From the NCBI RefSeq assembly GCF_023347295.1, contig NZ_CP094469.1, positions 2,790,001 to 2,854,000 on the forward strand: a stretch of 64,000 bases of DNA, in the 5' to 3' direction. This stretch comes from Faecalibacterium sp. I3-3-33. GTDB taxonomy: Bacteria > Bacillota > Clostridia > Oscillospirales > Ruminococcaceae. Positions 9,325-17,660 of this stretch are shown piece by piece (positions within the stretch are counted from its first letter, which is position 1; each line of letters starts with the position of its first letter). Below the pieces are notes generated by a model. The model was not told where the DNA came from and did no database searches. It saw nothing but the letters and a program-made list of their open reading frames with translations. The position numbers and the translations under genes were made by a program.

Positions 9325-10266
9325 TTATTCCAACCCTTTGGTCTCTTCCAGACCCAGCATCAGGTTCATGCACTGGACGGCGGCACCGGAGGAGCCTTTG
9401 CCCAGATTATCAAACAGCGAGACCAGCATCATCTGGTCTCCGGCGGCGTTCACGGTCAGGTACAGCTCCATGCGGTCCGTGCCCGCCATGGCATTGGAGT
9501 ACAGGCCGTTTTCCGGCAGCGGCTCGTTCAGCCCGTGCACCTTGACGGTGGCGGCGTCCTTATAGTAATCCGCAAGGGCGGCAGCCACGGCCTCGGCGGT
9601 GGTACCCGCAAGGGTAAGATCCAGCGGCACCAGCACCTGCATCCCGCAGTAGTAGTCACACACCACCGGCACGAACATCGGCGTATGCGCAAGGCCGCTG
9701 ATCTTCTGCATCTCCGGCAGGTGCTTGTGGCCAAGGCTCAGGCCGTAGCTTTTGGGCGCATCCAGCTTGCTGTGCGCCGGGCGGGCGGGGCTTTCGTAGT
9801 CCGCGATCATCTTTTTACCGCCGCCGGAGTAGCCGGAGATGCCGGTGCAGCTGAAGGGGTAGCTTTGCGGCACCAGTCCCAGCTCCACCAGCGGGCGGGC
9901 AATGCTGATAAAGCCGCTGGCATAGCAGCCGGGCACTGCCACGCGGTAAGAGTTTTGAATTTTTTCCTTCTGTCCCTTCAGCTCCGGGAAGCCGTAGTCC
10001 CATGCGGCATCGGTGCGGAAGGCGGTGGAGGTGTCCAGCACCTTCACGTCCGGGCGCAGCAAGGGCATGACTTCTTTAGAAGCTGCATCCGGCAGGCAGA
10101 GGAAGGCAAGGTCGGCAGAATTGATGACCTTTGCCCGCTCGTGCACGTCCTTGCGCCCTTCGGCAGAGATGGACAGCAACTCGATCTCCGGACGTTCGGC
10201 CAGACGGTCGGCGATGCGCAGGCCGGTGGTGCCGGAAGAGCCATCAATAAATACCTTTACCTTCAT
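9325..10266 (-). CDS. argC: N-acetyl-gamma-glutamyl-phosphate reductase, short type
   Basis: NADPH-dependent reduction of acetylglutamyl phosphate to the semialdehyde. The 313-residue protein has the GSSGTTGLRI nucleotide loop at its N-terminus and the catalytic Cys in VPGCYASGF (about residue 117). The length and the GSSGTTG start match the second, shorter ArgC type rather than the ~345-residue AGPR of Bacillus. The ATG at 10266 overlaps the argH stop by 4 bp; an upstream in-frame start at 10284 has no RBS and is rejected. Confidence 0.92.
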   Translation of the reverse strand: MKVKVFIDGSSGTTGLRIADRLAERPEIELLSISAEGRKDVHERAKVINSADLAFLCLPDAASKEVMPLLRPDVKVLDTSTAFRTDAAWDYGFPELKGQKEKIQNSYRVAVPGCYASGFISIARPLVELGLVPQSYPFSCTGISGYSGGGKKMIADYESPARPAHSKLDAPKSYGLSLGHKHLPEMQKISGLAHTPMFVPVVCDYYCGMQVLVPLDLTLAGTTAEAVAAALADYYKDAATVKVHGLNEPLPENGLYSNAMAGTDRMELYLTVNAAGDQMMLVSLFDNLGKGSSGAAVQCMNLMLGLEETKGLE

Positions 10267-11663
10267 GCGTTTTCCTCCTCCCATGCGTCCAGCCGCGCCG
10301 TTGCCAGCGCGATCTGCTTTTCTACGCTGGCGGCGCTGGGGCCGCCGTAGCTGGTGCGTCCCTCGCAGCAGTGCACAAGGTCGATGGCATCATAGATATC
10401 GTCCTCAAACAGCGGGCTGTAGGTCTGGAACTGGGTCAGGGTCAGCTCCTCCAGCGTTTTGTCGGCGGCAATGCAGTCCGACACCATGCAGCCGGTCAGC
10501 TTGTAGGCATCCCGGAAGGGCATTCCCTTCTTGGTCAGGTAGTCGGCGCAGTCGGTGGCGTTGATAAAGCCCTTTGCGGCGGCGCGGCGCATATTGGCAG
10601 GCAGGGTCTTCATGGTATCCAGCATGGGGGTGATGGTCTTGAGGCAGAGTTCCAAGGTATCCACCGCATCAAAGATGGCTTCCTTGTCCTCCTGCATATC
10701 CTTGTTGTAGGCCAGCGGCAGACCCTTCATCATCACCAGCAGGGTGTTCAGGTCGCCGTACACCCGGCCGGTCTTGCCGCGGATCAGTTCGGTCACGTCG
10801 GGGTTCTTCTTCTGGGGCATGATGGACGAGCCGGTGGTAAAGGCATCGTCCAGCTCAATGAACTTGAACTCCCAGCTGCACCACAGGATGATCTCCTCCG
10901 AAAGGCGGGACAGGTGCATCATGCAGATGGAGATGGCGCTTGCCAGCTCGATGCAGAAATCACGGTCGGACACGCCGTCCAGACTGTTGGCGCAGGGGGC
11001 GGCAAAGCCCAGCTTTTCGGCGGTGAAATCCCGGTCCAGCGGGTAGGTGGTGCCCGCCAGTGCGCCAGAGCCCAGCGGGCACTGGCTGTCCATGCGGGCG
11101 GTGGCGTCCGCAAAGCGGTCAAGGTCGCGCAGCAGCATGGAAGCGTAGGCCATCAGCGCATGACCGAAGGTGATGGGCTGGGCACGCTGTAAATGGGTGT
11201 AGCCGGGCATGACAGAGGCGGTGTTCTCCGCTGCCTTTTTGCACAGCACCCGCACCAGCTCCACGATGTAAGCCTGCAAAGTTTTGCTGTAATCCCGCAA
11301 AGTCAGGCGGATATCCAGCGCCACCTGATCGTTGCGGCTGCGGCCGGTGTGCAGCCGCTTGCCCGCATCCCCGATACGGGCAGTCAGGGTCTGCTCCACG
11401 AAGGTGTGCACGTCCTCGGCGGCAGGGTCGATGGTCAGCGCACCGCTGGACAGGTCGTCCGCGATGGAGGCCAGACCGCTGAGGATGTCCGCACAGTCCT
11501 GCTCCGAGATGATGCCCTGCCGTGCCAGCATGGCGGCATGGACGCCGCTGCCGCGCATATCCTGCGCGATCATCCGCTGGTCGAAGCGGATGGAGGAGTT
11601 GAAGTCGTTGACGCGGCTGTCCACCGCCTTGGAAAACCGACCCTTCCAGAGTTGTTCTGCCAT
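10263..11663 (-). CDS. argH: Argininosuccinate lyase
   Basis: Splits argininosuccinate into arginine and fumarate, the last step. The 466-residue protein shows the fumarase/aspartase-superfamily signature GSSIMPQKKNPDV (about residue 280), the HTGRSRNDQVALD segment (about residue 105) and TGYTHLQRAQP-like MPGYTHLQRAQPITFGHA. Its stop overlaps the argC start (ATGA). It follows argG after a 134-bp spacer rich in hairpins, so some polarity between the genes is likely. Confidence 0.95.
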   Translation of the reverse strand: MAEQLWKGRFSKAVDSRVNDFNSSIRFDQRMIAQDMRGSGVHAAMLARQGIISEQDCADILSGLASIADDLSSGALTIDPAAEDVHTFVEQTLTARIGDAGKRLHTGRSRNDQVALDIRLTLRDYSKTLQAYIVELVRVLCKKAAENTASVMPGYTHLQRAQPITFGHALMAYASMLLRDLDRFADATARMDSQCPLGSGALAGTTYPLDRDFTAEKLGFAAPCANSLDGVSDRDFCIELASAISICMMHLSRLSEEIILWCSWEFKFIELDDAFTTGSSIMPQKKNPDVTELIRGKTGRVYGDLNTLLVMMKGLPLAYNKDMQEDKEAIFDAVDTLELCLKTITPMLDTMKTLPANMRRAAAKGFINATDCADYLTKKGMPFRDAYKLTGCMVSDCIAADKTLEELTLTQFQTYSPLFEDDIYDAIDLVHCCEGRTSYGGPSAASVEKQIALATARLDAWEEENA

Positions 11664-11797
11664 AATATAAACTCCTTATAAAAACGGCAAAGCCGCCGCA
11701 GGGGAAAACGCTCCTGCGGCGGTGCCGCCGGCAACGATGCCGGTGTGAGAACCCGCGTGTGAAAGTGTGAAAACACACGCAGTCGAAAATGTTGCGA
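11664..11797 (-). promoter_or_regulatory. Hairpin-rich argG-argH spacer
   Basis: Three inverted repeats are packed here: GCGTGTG/CACACGC (11755-11780), a GCCGGC/GCCGG pair (about 11727-11743), and CCGCCGCAGG/CCTGCGGCGG (11693-11722). On the minus strand a small CGGC-TTT-GCCG stem followed by five T comes last, just before the argH RBS. This looks like a processing or partial-termination region. Confidence 0.5.
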
Positions 11798-13030
11798 TTA
11801 CTTGACCTCCGGCCAGTTCTTGGACAGCTTTGCGCGCTCCTTGATGGACAGGCCGAACAGGTTGATGAAGCCTGCGGCATCGGCCTGATTGTAGTCCTCG
11901 TCCTCGCCGAAGGAAGCGGTCTGCTCGTCGTACAGGGTGTACGGAGAGGTGACACCGGCGTTGATCATGTTGCCCTTGTAGAGCTTCAGCTTCACATCGC
12001 CGGTAACAGTCTTTTCCAGACTGTCGGCAAAGGCATCCAGTGCCTCGCGCAGCGGGGTGAACCACTGGCCGTTGTACACGATGTCGGCGTACTTCTGTGC
12101 CAGCTGTGCCTTGAAGTGAGAGCTTTCCTTGTCCAGCGTGATGGTCTCCAGCACGTCGATGGCCTTGTACAGAATGGCACCGCCGGGAGTCTCGTACACG
12201 CCGCGGCTCTTCATGCCCACCAGACGGTTCTCCACGATGTCCAGCAAACCAATGCCGTTTGCGCCGCCCAGCGCGTTCAGGTACTCCACCAGCTCCACAG
12301 CGCCCATCTCCTTGCCGTCCACGGCAGTGGGAACGCCCTTTTCAAAGTGGATGGTCACATAGGTGGGAACATCGGGTGCCTGCTCGGGGCTGACCCCCAG
12401 CTCCAGGAAGCCGGGCTTATTGTACTGGGGCTCATTGGCGGGGTTCTCCAGATCCAGACCCTCGTGGCTCAGGTGCCACAGGTTCTTGTCCTTGGAGTAG
12501 TTGGTCTCGCGGTTGATCTTCAGGGGGATGTGGTGCGCCTCGGCGTAGTCGATCTCCTCGTCACGGCTCTTGATGTCCCACTCACGCCACGGAGCGATGA
12601 TGGCCATATCTGGGCACAGTGCCTTGAGGGTCAGCTCAAAACGCACCTGATCGTTGCCCTTGCCGGTGCAGCCGTGGCAGATGGCATCTGCGCCCTCCTT
12701 GATGGCGATGTCTGCCAGTGCCTTGGCGATGCACGGACGTGCAAAGCTGGTGCCCAGCAGGTAGTCCTCGTACTTCGCGCCGAACTTCAGGGTGGGGAAG
12801 ATGTAGTTCTCCACAAAGTCCTTCTTCAGGTCCAGCACATACAGCTTGGATGCGCCGGTAGCCTTGGCCTTTTCTTCCAGACCGTCCAGCTCGGTGCCCT
12901 GACCCACGTCACCGGAAACAGCAACGACCTCGCAGTTGTTGTAGTTTTCCTTCAGCCAGGGAATGATGATGGAGGTATCCAGACCGCCGGAGTAAGCCAG
13001 CACGACTTTTTTGATGTTTTCCTTTTTCAT
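11798..13030 (-). CDS. argG: Argininosuccinate synthase
   Basis: ATP-dependent condensation of citrulline and aspartate. The 410-residue protein begins with the PP-loop [15 protein letters not shown] (residue about 11) and contains [15 protein letters not shown] and the EGLDLENP region of the family. It is the first gene of the cluster. Its ATG follows an RBS (AAAGGAG) at normal distance, and a strong promoter lies about 95-120 bp upstream. Being the promoter-proximal gene, it is the likely point of control by arginine. Confidence 0.95.
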   Translation of the reverse strand: MKKENIKKVVLAYSGGLDTSIIIPWLKENYNNCEVVAVSGDVGQGTELDGLEEKAKATGASKLYVLDLKKDFVENYIFPTLKFGAKYEDYLLGTSFARPCIAKALADIAIKEGADAICHGCTGKGNDQVRFELTLKALCPDMAIIAPWREWDIKSRDEEIDYAEAHHIPLKINRETNYSKDKNLWHLSHEGLDLENPANEPQYNKPGFLELGVSPEQAPDVPTYVTIHFEKGVPTAVDGKEMGAVELVEYLNALGGANGIGLLDIVENRLVGMKSRGVYETPGGAILYKAIDVLETITLDKESSHFKAQLAQKYADIVYNGQWFTPLREALDAFADSLEKTVTGDVKLKLYKGNMINAGVTSPYTLYDEQTASFGEDEDYNQADAAGFINLFGLSIKERAKLSKNWPEVK

Positions 13031-13123
13031 GATAAACGCGCTCCTTTAATAAAAATACACTTTTGTTCTCTGATGCGCATTTCCCTTCGCATCCTCTGTC
13101 TTTCGTTTGCGGTTGATGCTTTT

Positions 13124-13151
13124 ATTATACGCAGCGCGGGTTTTTCGTCAA
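13124..13151 (-). promoter_or_regulatory. argG promoter
   Basis: Minus-strand TTGACG (13151-13146), 16-bp spacer, TATAAT (13129-13124), giving a 5' leader of about 90 nt. Confidence 0.75.
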
Positions 13152-13209
13152 TGCTAAAAACTGCCAAACATAGCGTCCGTTTCGCTTTTCTTTTGGTTTA
13201 ATCTGTATC

Positions 13210-13250
13210 TTTATGCAAATATTATTAAATATATGCGCATTTTATGCAAT
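13210..13250 (-). promoter_or_regulatory. Candidate ArgR-type operator upstream of argG
   Basis: An AT-rich island in otherwise GC-rich DNA holds two direct copies of TTTATGCAA (13210 and 13241) around ATATGCGCAT, resembling paired ARG boxes. It lies about 60-100 bp upstream of the argG -35. No arginine repressor gene is in the window, so assignment is an inference. Confidence 0.35.
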
Positions 13251-13296
13251 TCGAGTGTATTTTTTCATGGGTTTTCGGAGAGGATAAACCCTCTGC

Positions 13297-13338
13297 AAAC
13301 AAAACCACCGGAGCATCCGCAGACGCTCCGGTGGTTTT
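13297..13338 (-). terminator. Terminator of the PTS IIC-like gene
   Basis: A 14-bp stem (13301-13314 with 13325-13338) followed on the minus strand by TTTTGTTT, located just past the stop at 13350. Confidence 0.85.
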
Positions 13339-13349
13339 CCTATCAATAT

Positions 13350-14408
13350 TTAGTTCAGCTTCAAGTCGCCGTCCTTGATCCAGCCCAGCTTGCGCTCCAC
13401 CTCGCAGAACACCACGCTGAGCACGGCAGGCAGCACAAAGCACAGCAGTGCCATGGCAGCCCAATCCATGGGGGTGATGGCAGCCTTGGTGCCGGCGGCA
13501 ATATCGCTGACCCAGCCGGTGTAAACGCCGATCTGACCCACCAGACCGCAGGTGCCCATGCCGGAGGACACCGCTGCGCCGTTCATCTCAAAGTGGAACA
13601 GGCAGGTAGCCAGCGGGCCGGTGATGGCACTGGCCAGCGTGGGGGCGATCCAGATGCGGGGGTTCTTGATGATGTTGCCCATCTGCAGCATACTGGTGCC
13701 CAGACCCTGACTGACAAGGCCGCCTACGCCGTTCTCCTTGTAGCTCATCACGGCAAAGCCCACCATCTGGGCGCAGCAGCCCGCCACGGCAGCGCCGCCC
13801 GCAAGGCCGGTCAGACCCAGTGCGGCGCAGATGGCGGCAGAGGAGATGGGCAGGGTCAGTGCCACGCCCACGATGACCGACACCAGAATGCCCATGACCA
13901 GCGGAGCCTGCTCGGTGGCCCACATAATAAGAGTGCCCACCTGACTTGCGGCTGCGCCGATGGGGGCGGCGATGAGCATGGAAAGCCCGACGCCCGCAAA
14001 GATGGTCACCAGCGGGGTGACAAGGATATCCACCTTGGTCTCCTTGCTCACAGCCTTGCCCAGCTCTGCTGCCACAATGGCAATGATGAGCACGGCCAGC
14101 GGGCCGCCTGCGCCGCCCAGCGCATTGGCCGAGTAGCCCACGGTGATCAGGCTGAACAGCACCAGCGGCGGGCAATGCAGTGCCCAGCCGATGGCGCAGG
14201 CCATGGCGGGGCCGCTCATAGCCGTGGCATAGCCGCCCAGATCCACCAGCAGTGCAAGACCGGTCTGCTGACCCACCGTCTTGATGATGGTGCCGATGAG
14301 CAGGCTGGCAAACAGGCCCTGCGCCATTGCGCCCAGTGCGTCAATGAGGTAACGCTGCGGAGAGATGACGATATCCTTCCGCGCCAAAAATTCTTTCAGC
14401 TTCGACAT
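13350..14408 (-). CDS. Orphan PTS IIC-like membrane permease (PTS_EIIC_2 type)
   Basis: A 352-residue polytopic protein with about nine hydrophobic segments rich in Gly and Ala, and conserved-looking stretches HCPPLVLFSLITVG and NGAAVSSGMGTCGLVGQIG. It matches my memory of the PTS IIC family that stands alone, without IIA/IIB domains. No IIA or IIB gene is adjacent, so substrate and phosphorylation dependence are unknown. The ATG at 14408 has an AAAGG RBS 8 nt upstream; the alternative TTG at 14429 overlaps that RBS and is rejected. It is transcribed alone from a promoter in the shared region with the muramidase gene and ends in its own terminator. Confidence 0.7.
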   Translation of the reverse strand: MSKLKEFLARKDIVISPQRYLIDALGAMAQGLFASLLIGTIIKTVGQQTGLALLVDLGGYATAMSGPAMACAIGWALHCPPLVLFSLITVGYSANALGGAGGPLAVLIIAIVAAELGKAVSKETKVDILVTPLVTIFAGVGLSMLIAAPIGAAASQVGTLIMWATEQAPLVMGILVSVIVGVALTLPISSAAICAALGLTGLAGGAAVAGCCAQMVGFAVMSYKENGVGGLVSQGLGTSMLQMGNIIKNPRIWIAPTLASAITGPLATCLFHFEMNGAAVSSGMGTCGLVGQIGVYTGWVSDIAAGTKAAITPMDWAAMALLCFVLPAVLSVVFCEVERKLGWIKDGDLKLN

Positions 14409-14463
14409 AAAACTTGCCTTTCTATCCAAAACAGATCGTTAAGGTTACGAACGTATGCCCTGT

Positions 14464-14492
14464 ATCATACCATACACCTGTCAAGACAGCAA
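14464..14492 (-). promoter_or_regulatory. Promoter of the PTS IIC-like gene
   Basis: Minus-strand TTGCTG (14492-14487), 17-bp spacer, TATGAT (14469-14464). Confidence 0.55.
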
Positions 14493-14546
14493 GAGGTTGC
14501 TGGAAAAAATGTGAAATTTCAGCTTTGTGCAATGTTCTGCCCTGCC

Positions 14547-14574
14547 GGAACGTATTCCATTTGGAACATTTTCC
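14547..14574. promoter_or_regulatory. Two tandem GGAA-N4-TTCC palindromes in the divergent region
   Basis: GGAACGTATTCC (14547-14558) and GGAACATTTTCC (14563-14574) are perfect GGAA/TTCC palindromes, 16 bp apart centre to centre. The 391-bp region 14409-14799 is otherwise non-coding and holds divergent promoters for the permease and muramidase genes. A regulator site is plausible but its protein is unknown. Confidence 0.45.
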
Positions 14575-14620
14575 GACACACTGCCCCGGTGGAGAATTTG
14601 TGTAGAAGCCCGCTGTGCCG

Positions 14621-14650
14621 TTGACTGCTCCCCGCGTGCGGGTGTATACT
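14621..14650 (+). promoter_or_regulatory. Promoter of the GH25 muramidase gene
   Basis: TTGACT (14621-14626), 18-bp spacer, TATACT (14645-14650), with a long GC-rich leader of about 140 nt. Confidence 0.65.
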
Positions 14651-14799
14651 AGAGGAAGCGTAAAGTTATCATCCGCCGTCCTTTTTATCCTGAACCCATG
14701 GGCGGCGTGGAATAAAAGCAGGCCCGCCCCGGGCAAGGGGCAAAGACCCGGGGCAGCGCAGTGCTGCACCACCGGGAGATTCGGAGGCAGAGACGACAG

Positions 14800-16227
14800 A
14801 TGAAAAAACGATTTGACCGATCCGGCACAGCCCGCCGCAAGGCGGCGGCAGCCGTTGCAGCGCTGACCATGGCGCTGGTTCTGGCTGTGGGCGGCACAGG
14901 GGCAGCGACCCTGCTGTCTGCACAGCCGGAAACTTTGACCGTGGGCGCAGTCGTGCCCCATATTACCGCCGAGACGCCGCAGGCAAGCAGCCCGGCAGCG
15001 GCTGACCCTGCACCGGCCACCGAGAGCACAGCGGCCGCCGCCCCGGAGCAGGAAGCGGAAAGCACCGCGCAGCCGCAGCAGACTGCCCCCGCCCCGGAAC
15101 AGACCGAAAAACCGGAAACCGCCGAAACCGCACCGGCTGAACCGGAAGAAGCCGCCGAAACGCCGGAAACACCGGCACAGCCCGCTGAGGATACCGCACT
15201 GGAAGAGGAGAACTCCCCTGCCATGCTGCTGGAAGAGACCCCGGAGCTGGCCGCACAGGACCCGCAGGCTCCCGCAGCGGACGGCACCGCCCAGAACGAC
15301 ACCGCCGCCCAGCACACCCCGGAGGACAGCGTACTGCTGACCCCGGAGCAGATCCAGCAGGCGCTGGATTCCGGCGCGCTGGAGGATGCCGAAGCGCAGT
15401 GCATCGACCTGACCGACGAAAACAGCTTTTTCCGGTGGCTGTTCAACTGGCTGTTCGGCATCAAGGACAAAGAAGAAGAGCCGGTGTACTCCGGCTGGCG
15501 CACCGAGAACGGCAAGACCTACTACTACGCGCAGGGCACCAACAAAAAGGTCACCGGTCTGCGCTCCATTGACGGCAAGCTGTATTATTTCGATGCCAAC
15601 GGCGTAAAGCAGGACAACGTGACCTTTGGCATCGACGTGTCCAAGTATCAGTCCGGGCTGGACTGGAACAAGATCAAAAAATCCGGCGTGAGCTTCGTCA
15701 TCATCCGCATCGGCTACCGGGGCTACGGCGCTGCGGGAAATCTGGTCAAGGACCCCATGTTCGAGGAGCACTTCACCAACGCCCGCAATGCGGGGTTGAA
15801 GGTGGGCGTGTATTTCTTTACGCAGGCCGTGAACGAAGCCGAGGCGCAGGAGGAGGCCGAGGGCTGCAACTGGGCGCTGAACGGCCGGATGCTGGACTAC
15901 CCCATCTTCTACGACACCGAGGCTTCCACCGCCCCGGGCGGCACCGGCCGCGCCGACGGTCTGGGCGTCGAGGACCGCACCAAGTGCGCCATCGCCTTCT
16001 GCGAGCGGGTGAAGGAGCTGGGCTACAAGCCCGGCGTGTACGCTTCCACCACATGGTACCGCAAGCGGGTGGATTACAACACCCTGCGCAGCCGCTACAC
16101 CATCTGGAACGCCCACTACGGCGTCTCCTCCAGCCCCATCGGCTGCGATCTGTGGCAGGGCACCGAGAAGGCCCGCATCAACGGCTACAACGGCGATCTG
16201 GACGCCAATATCAGCTACATCGGGTAA
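14800..16227 (+). CDS. Secreted GH25 muramidase with cell-wall-binding repeats
   Basis: A 475-residue exported peptidoglycan hydrolase. Residues about 10-40 form a positively charged signal/anchor. Residues about 45-210 are a Pro/Ala/Glu/Thr-rich linker. Residues about 230-265 contain aromatic/glycine cell-wall-binding repeats (GWRTENGKTYYYAQG, GKLYYFDANG). The C-terminal GH25 barrel starts at FGIDVSKYQSGLDW and includes the catalytic Asp/Glu segment YPIFYDTEAS. The start at ATG 14800 is preferred over GTG 14761 because of the GGAGG at 14782-14786 and the Lys/Arg-rich signal start. It probably remodels or digests cell walls, its own or those of competitors. Confidence 0.88.
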   Translation: MKKRFDRSGTARRKAAAAVAALTMALVLAVGGTGAATLLSAQPETLTVGAVVPHITAETPQASSPAAADPAPATESTAAAAPEQEAESTAQPQQTAPAPEQTEKPETAETAPAEPEEAAETPETPAQPAEDTALEEENSPAMLLEETPELAAQDPQAPAADGTAQNDTAAQHTPEDSVLLTPEQIQQALDSGALEDAEAQCIDLTDENSFFRWLFNWLFGIKDKEEEPVYSGWRTENGKTYYYAQGTNKKVTGLRSIDGKLYYFDANGVKQDNVTFGIDVSKYQSGLDWNKIKKSGVSFVIIRIGYRGYGAAGNLVKDPMFEEHFTNARNAGLKVGVYFFTQAVNEAEAQEEAEGCNWALNGRMLDYPIFYDTEASTAPGGTGRADGLGVEDRTKCAIAFCERVKELGYKPGVYASTTWYRKRVDYNTLRSRYTIWNAHYGVSSSPIGCDLWQGTEKARINGYNGDLDANISYIG

Positions 16228-16237
16228 AAGAGACTAA

Positions 16238-16280
16238 ACACCCCCGGTCAGCGGCGCAAGCCCTGACCGGGGGTGTTTTT
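16238..16280 (+). terminator. Terminator of the GH25 gene
   Basis: 14-bp stem (16238-16251 with 16263-16276) followed by five T. Confidence 0.9.
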
Positions 16281-16354
16281 ATCATACTCCCCTGTTTTTG
16301 TGCATAAGCTGGTGGCAGAGTATGCAAGCGCAAATGGCGGGGAGGCATGGAGAT

Positions 16355-17008
16355 ATGTTTGTGGTAACACTGAGCAAAACGAGCCTGAAAAAGCTGGGAG
16401 CAGGGGCGGCGTGCTGCGCGCTGGTGGTGTTCAGCGCCATGCTGGGGCGGTTCATCAGTACCCGGACGGTGGCGGTAGCTGCCCCGGTGAACCGTATCGA
16501 GAGCGCACAGGACATCCAGACATGGTTCACCGGCTACGGACTGGAGGTGGACGGCGCGTCCATCACGGCGGATAAGGTCAAGATCCCCCGCAAATGGGAC
16601 GACAGCTTTTCCGCTTTCAACGGGGTGGTGCAGCAGAGCGGCATGGACCTTGCCCGCTACAAGGGCAAAACGGTGGAAAAATGGTCGGCGCTGCTCCCGG
16701 CGGCAAGCAATGGCGAGACCAGCCGCTACGGGGTGCTGCTGGTGTACAAAAAGAAGGCGGTGGGCGCGTATCTGCTGGAAAAACCCTCCGGCACGGTGCT
16801 GGGGCTGCAGGACGCCCAGAACGAGCTGGCAAAGCAGACCTCCGGCGAGGATTACAGCGGCGACTGGGGCGAGCGGCACGATGAGCAGCTGACCGACAGC
16901 ACCGCACAGCAGACCTCCGGCGAACCGGAGACAGCGCCCGAAGCCGCCCCGCAGGCAGCGCCCTACACCGAGCTGCCGCTGGACGCAGAAGGCTACCCTG
17001 TGGAATAG
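16355..17008 (+). CDS. Membrane-anchored DUF4830 domain protein
   Basis: A 217-residue protein with one N-terminal membrane segment (residues about 12-35), then a domain with FTGYGLEVDG, KVKIPRKWDDSFSAFN and MDLARYKGKTVEKW, which I recognise as the pattern of DUF4830. The C-terminal 50 residues are Ala/Pro/Glu-rich and low complexity. The ATG at 16355 follows GGGGAGG 8 nt upstream; an earlier frame start at 16298 lacks an RBS. Function unknown; it stands between the muramidase and ptsH with terminators on both sides. Confidence 0.75.
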   Translation: MFVVTLSKTSLKKLGAGAACCALVVFSAMLGRFISTRTVAVAAPVNRIESAQDIQTWFTGYGLEVDGASITADKVKIPRKWDDSFSAFNGVVQQSGMDLARYKGKTVEKWSALLPAASNGETSRYGVLLVYKKKAVGAYLLEKPSGTVLGLQDAQNELAKQTSGEDYSGDWGERHDEQLTDSTAQQTSGEPETAPEAAPQAAPYTELPLDAEGYPVE

Positions 17009-17052
17009 GGACGGCATTCGAGGGAAAAACGACCTTTTTTAAGCTCTTGTCC

Positions 17053-17079
17053 GGCAGTTGCACAAACTGCCTAGTTTTT
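17053..17079 (+). terminator. Terminator of the DUF4830 gene
   Basis: GGCAGTT-GCACA-AACTGCC (17053-17071) followed by TAGTTTTT. Confidence 0.8.
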
Positions 17080-17202
17080 ACAAACGATTCGACAAAAATT
17101 AGGCAAAACACGGATTTTTGTAGCATCCGTATGTTCAAATATAACAAAAAATTCTTGTAAAAATCGGCAATATGAAACGGTGCAAAAAAACCGGTACGGG
17201 TT

Positions 17203-17208
17203 TATAAT
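17203..17208 (+). promoter_or_regulatory. -10 element of ptsH
   Basis: Perfect TATAAT about 90 bp before the ptsH ATG; no good -35 is seen at 16-18 bp, so the start point is tentative. Confidence 0.45.
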
Positions 17209-17299
17209 AGTAGTATACCGATCCCCGTTGATAAAGCCATGTTCCGGGGCTGAATGTGCAGTCCGGGCAGAGGGATCAAGTAGTAAGGAGAAAATGATT

Positions 17300-17557
17300 A
17301 TGAAGGAATTTCAGTACACTGTTAAGGATGCCTGCGGCATCCATGCCCGTCCCGCCGGCCTGCTGGTCAAGACCGTGAAGGGCTTTGCAAGCACCGCTAC
17401 CCTCGAGAAGGACGGCAAGAGCTGCGATATGCGCAAGCTGATGGCTCTGATGGGCATGGGCGTCAAGCAGGGCGAGACCGTGACCATCAAGGTCGAAGGC
17501 GATGATGAAGAAGCAGCCGCAGAGGCCATCCAGAAGTTCCTGAGCGAGAACGTCTGA
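17300..17557 (+). CDS. ptsH: Phosphocarrier protein HPr with Lys at position 46
   Basis: An 85-residue HPr that carries phosphate from enzyme I to sugar permeases. The catalytic His15 is in GIHARPAG. Direct alignment with Bacillus HPr puts Lys at the Ser46 regulatory position (sequence MRKLMALMG against LKSIMGVMS), so HPr-Ser phosphorylation and CcpA-type catabolite control through this protein should be absent. The second of two close ATGs (17300) is chosen because AAGGAG (17285-17290) lies 9 nt before it, against 3 nt for 17294. It is followed by a terminator and then ptsI. Confidence 0.93.
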   Translation: MKEFQYTVKDACGIHARPAGLLVKTVKGFASTATLEKDGKSCDMRKLMALMGMGVKQGETVTIKVEGDDEEAAAEAIQKFLSENV

Positions 17558-17575
17558 GCCGCGGCTTAAAAGCCG

Positions 17576-17608
17576 AGCCCTCGCGGGGAAACTGCGGGGG
17601 CTTTTTTT
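17576..17608 (+). terminator. Terminator between ptsH and ptsI
   Basis: AGCCCTCGC pairs with GCGGGGGCT (17576-17602, one G-T) followed by seven T. Because no clear promoter precedes ptsI, this probably lets part of transcription through and lowers enzyme I relative to HPr. Confidence 0.85.
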
Positions 17609-17660
17609 GACAACACGCCGGGCGCTGCACGCCCGGCTGTAAGTGGAAGGAGAAAGTGCT

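Noticed and set aside
9292..9373. Upstream start for argJ
   Set aside because: Would add 27 residues unlike the family and overlap argC; the ATG at 9292 has an RBS.
14422..16116. A 564-codon minus-strand ORF, and a similar one at 17487-19139
   Set aside because: Shadows of the GH25 and ptsI genes, which have clear motifs.
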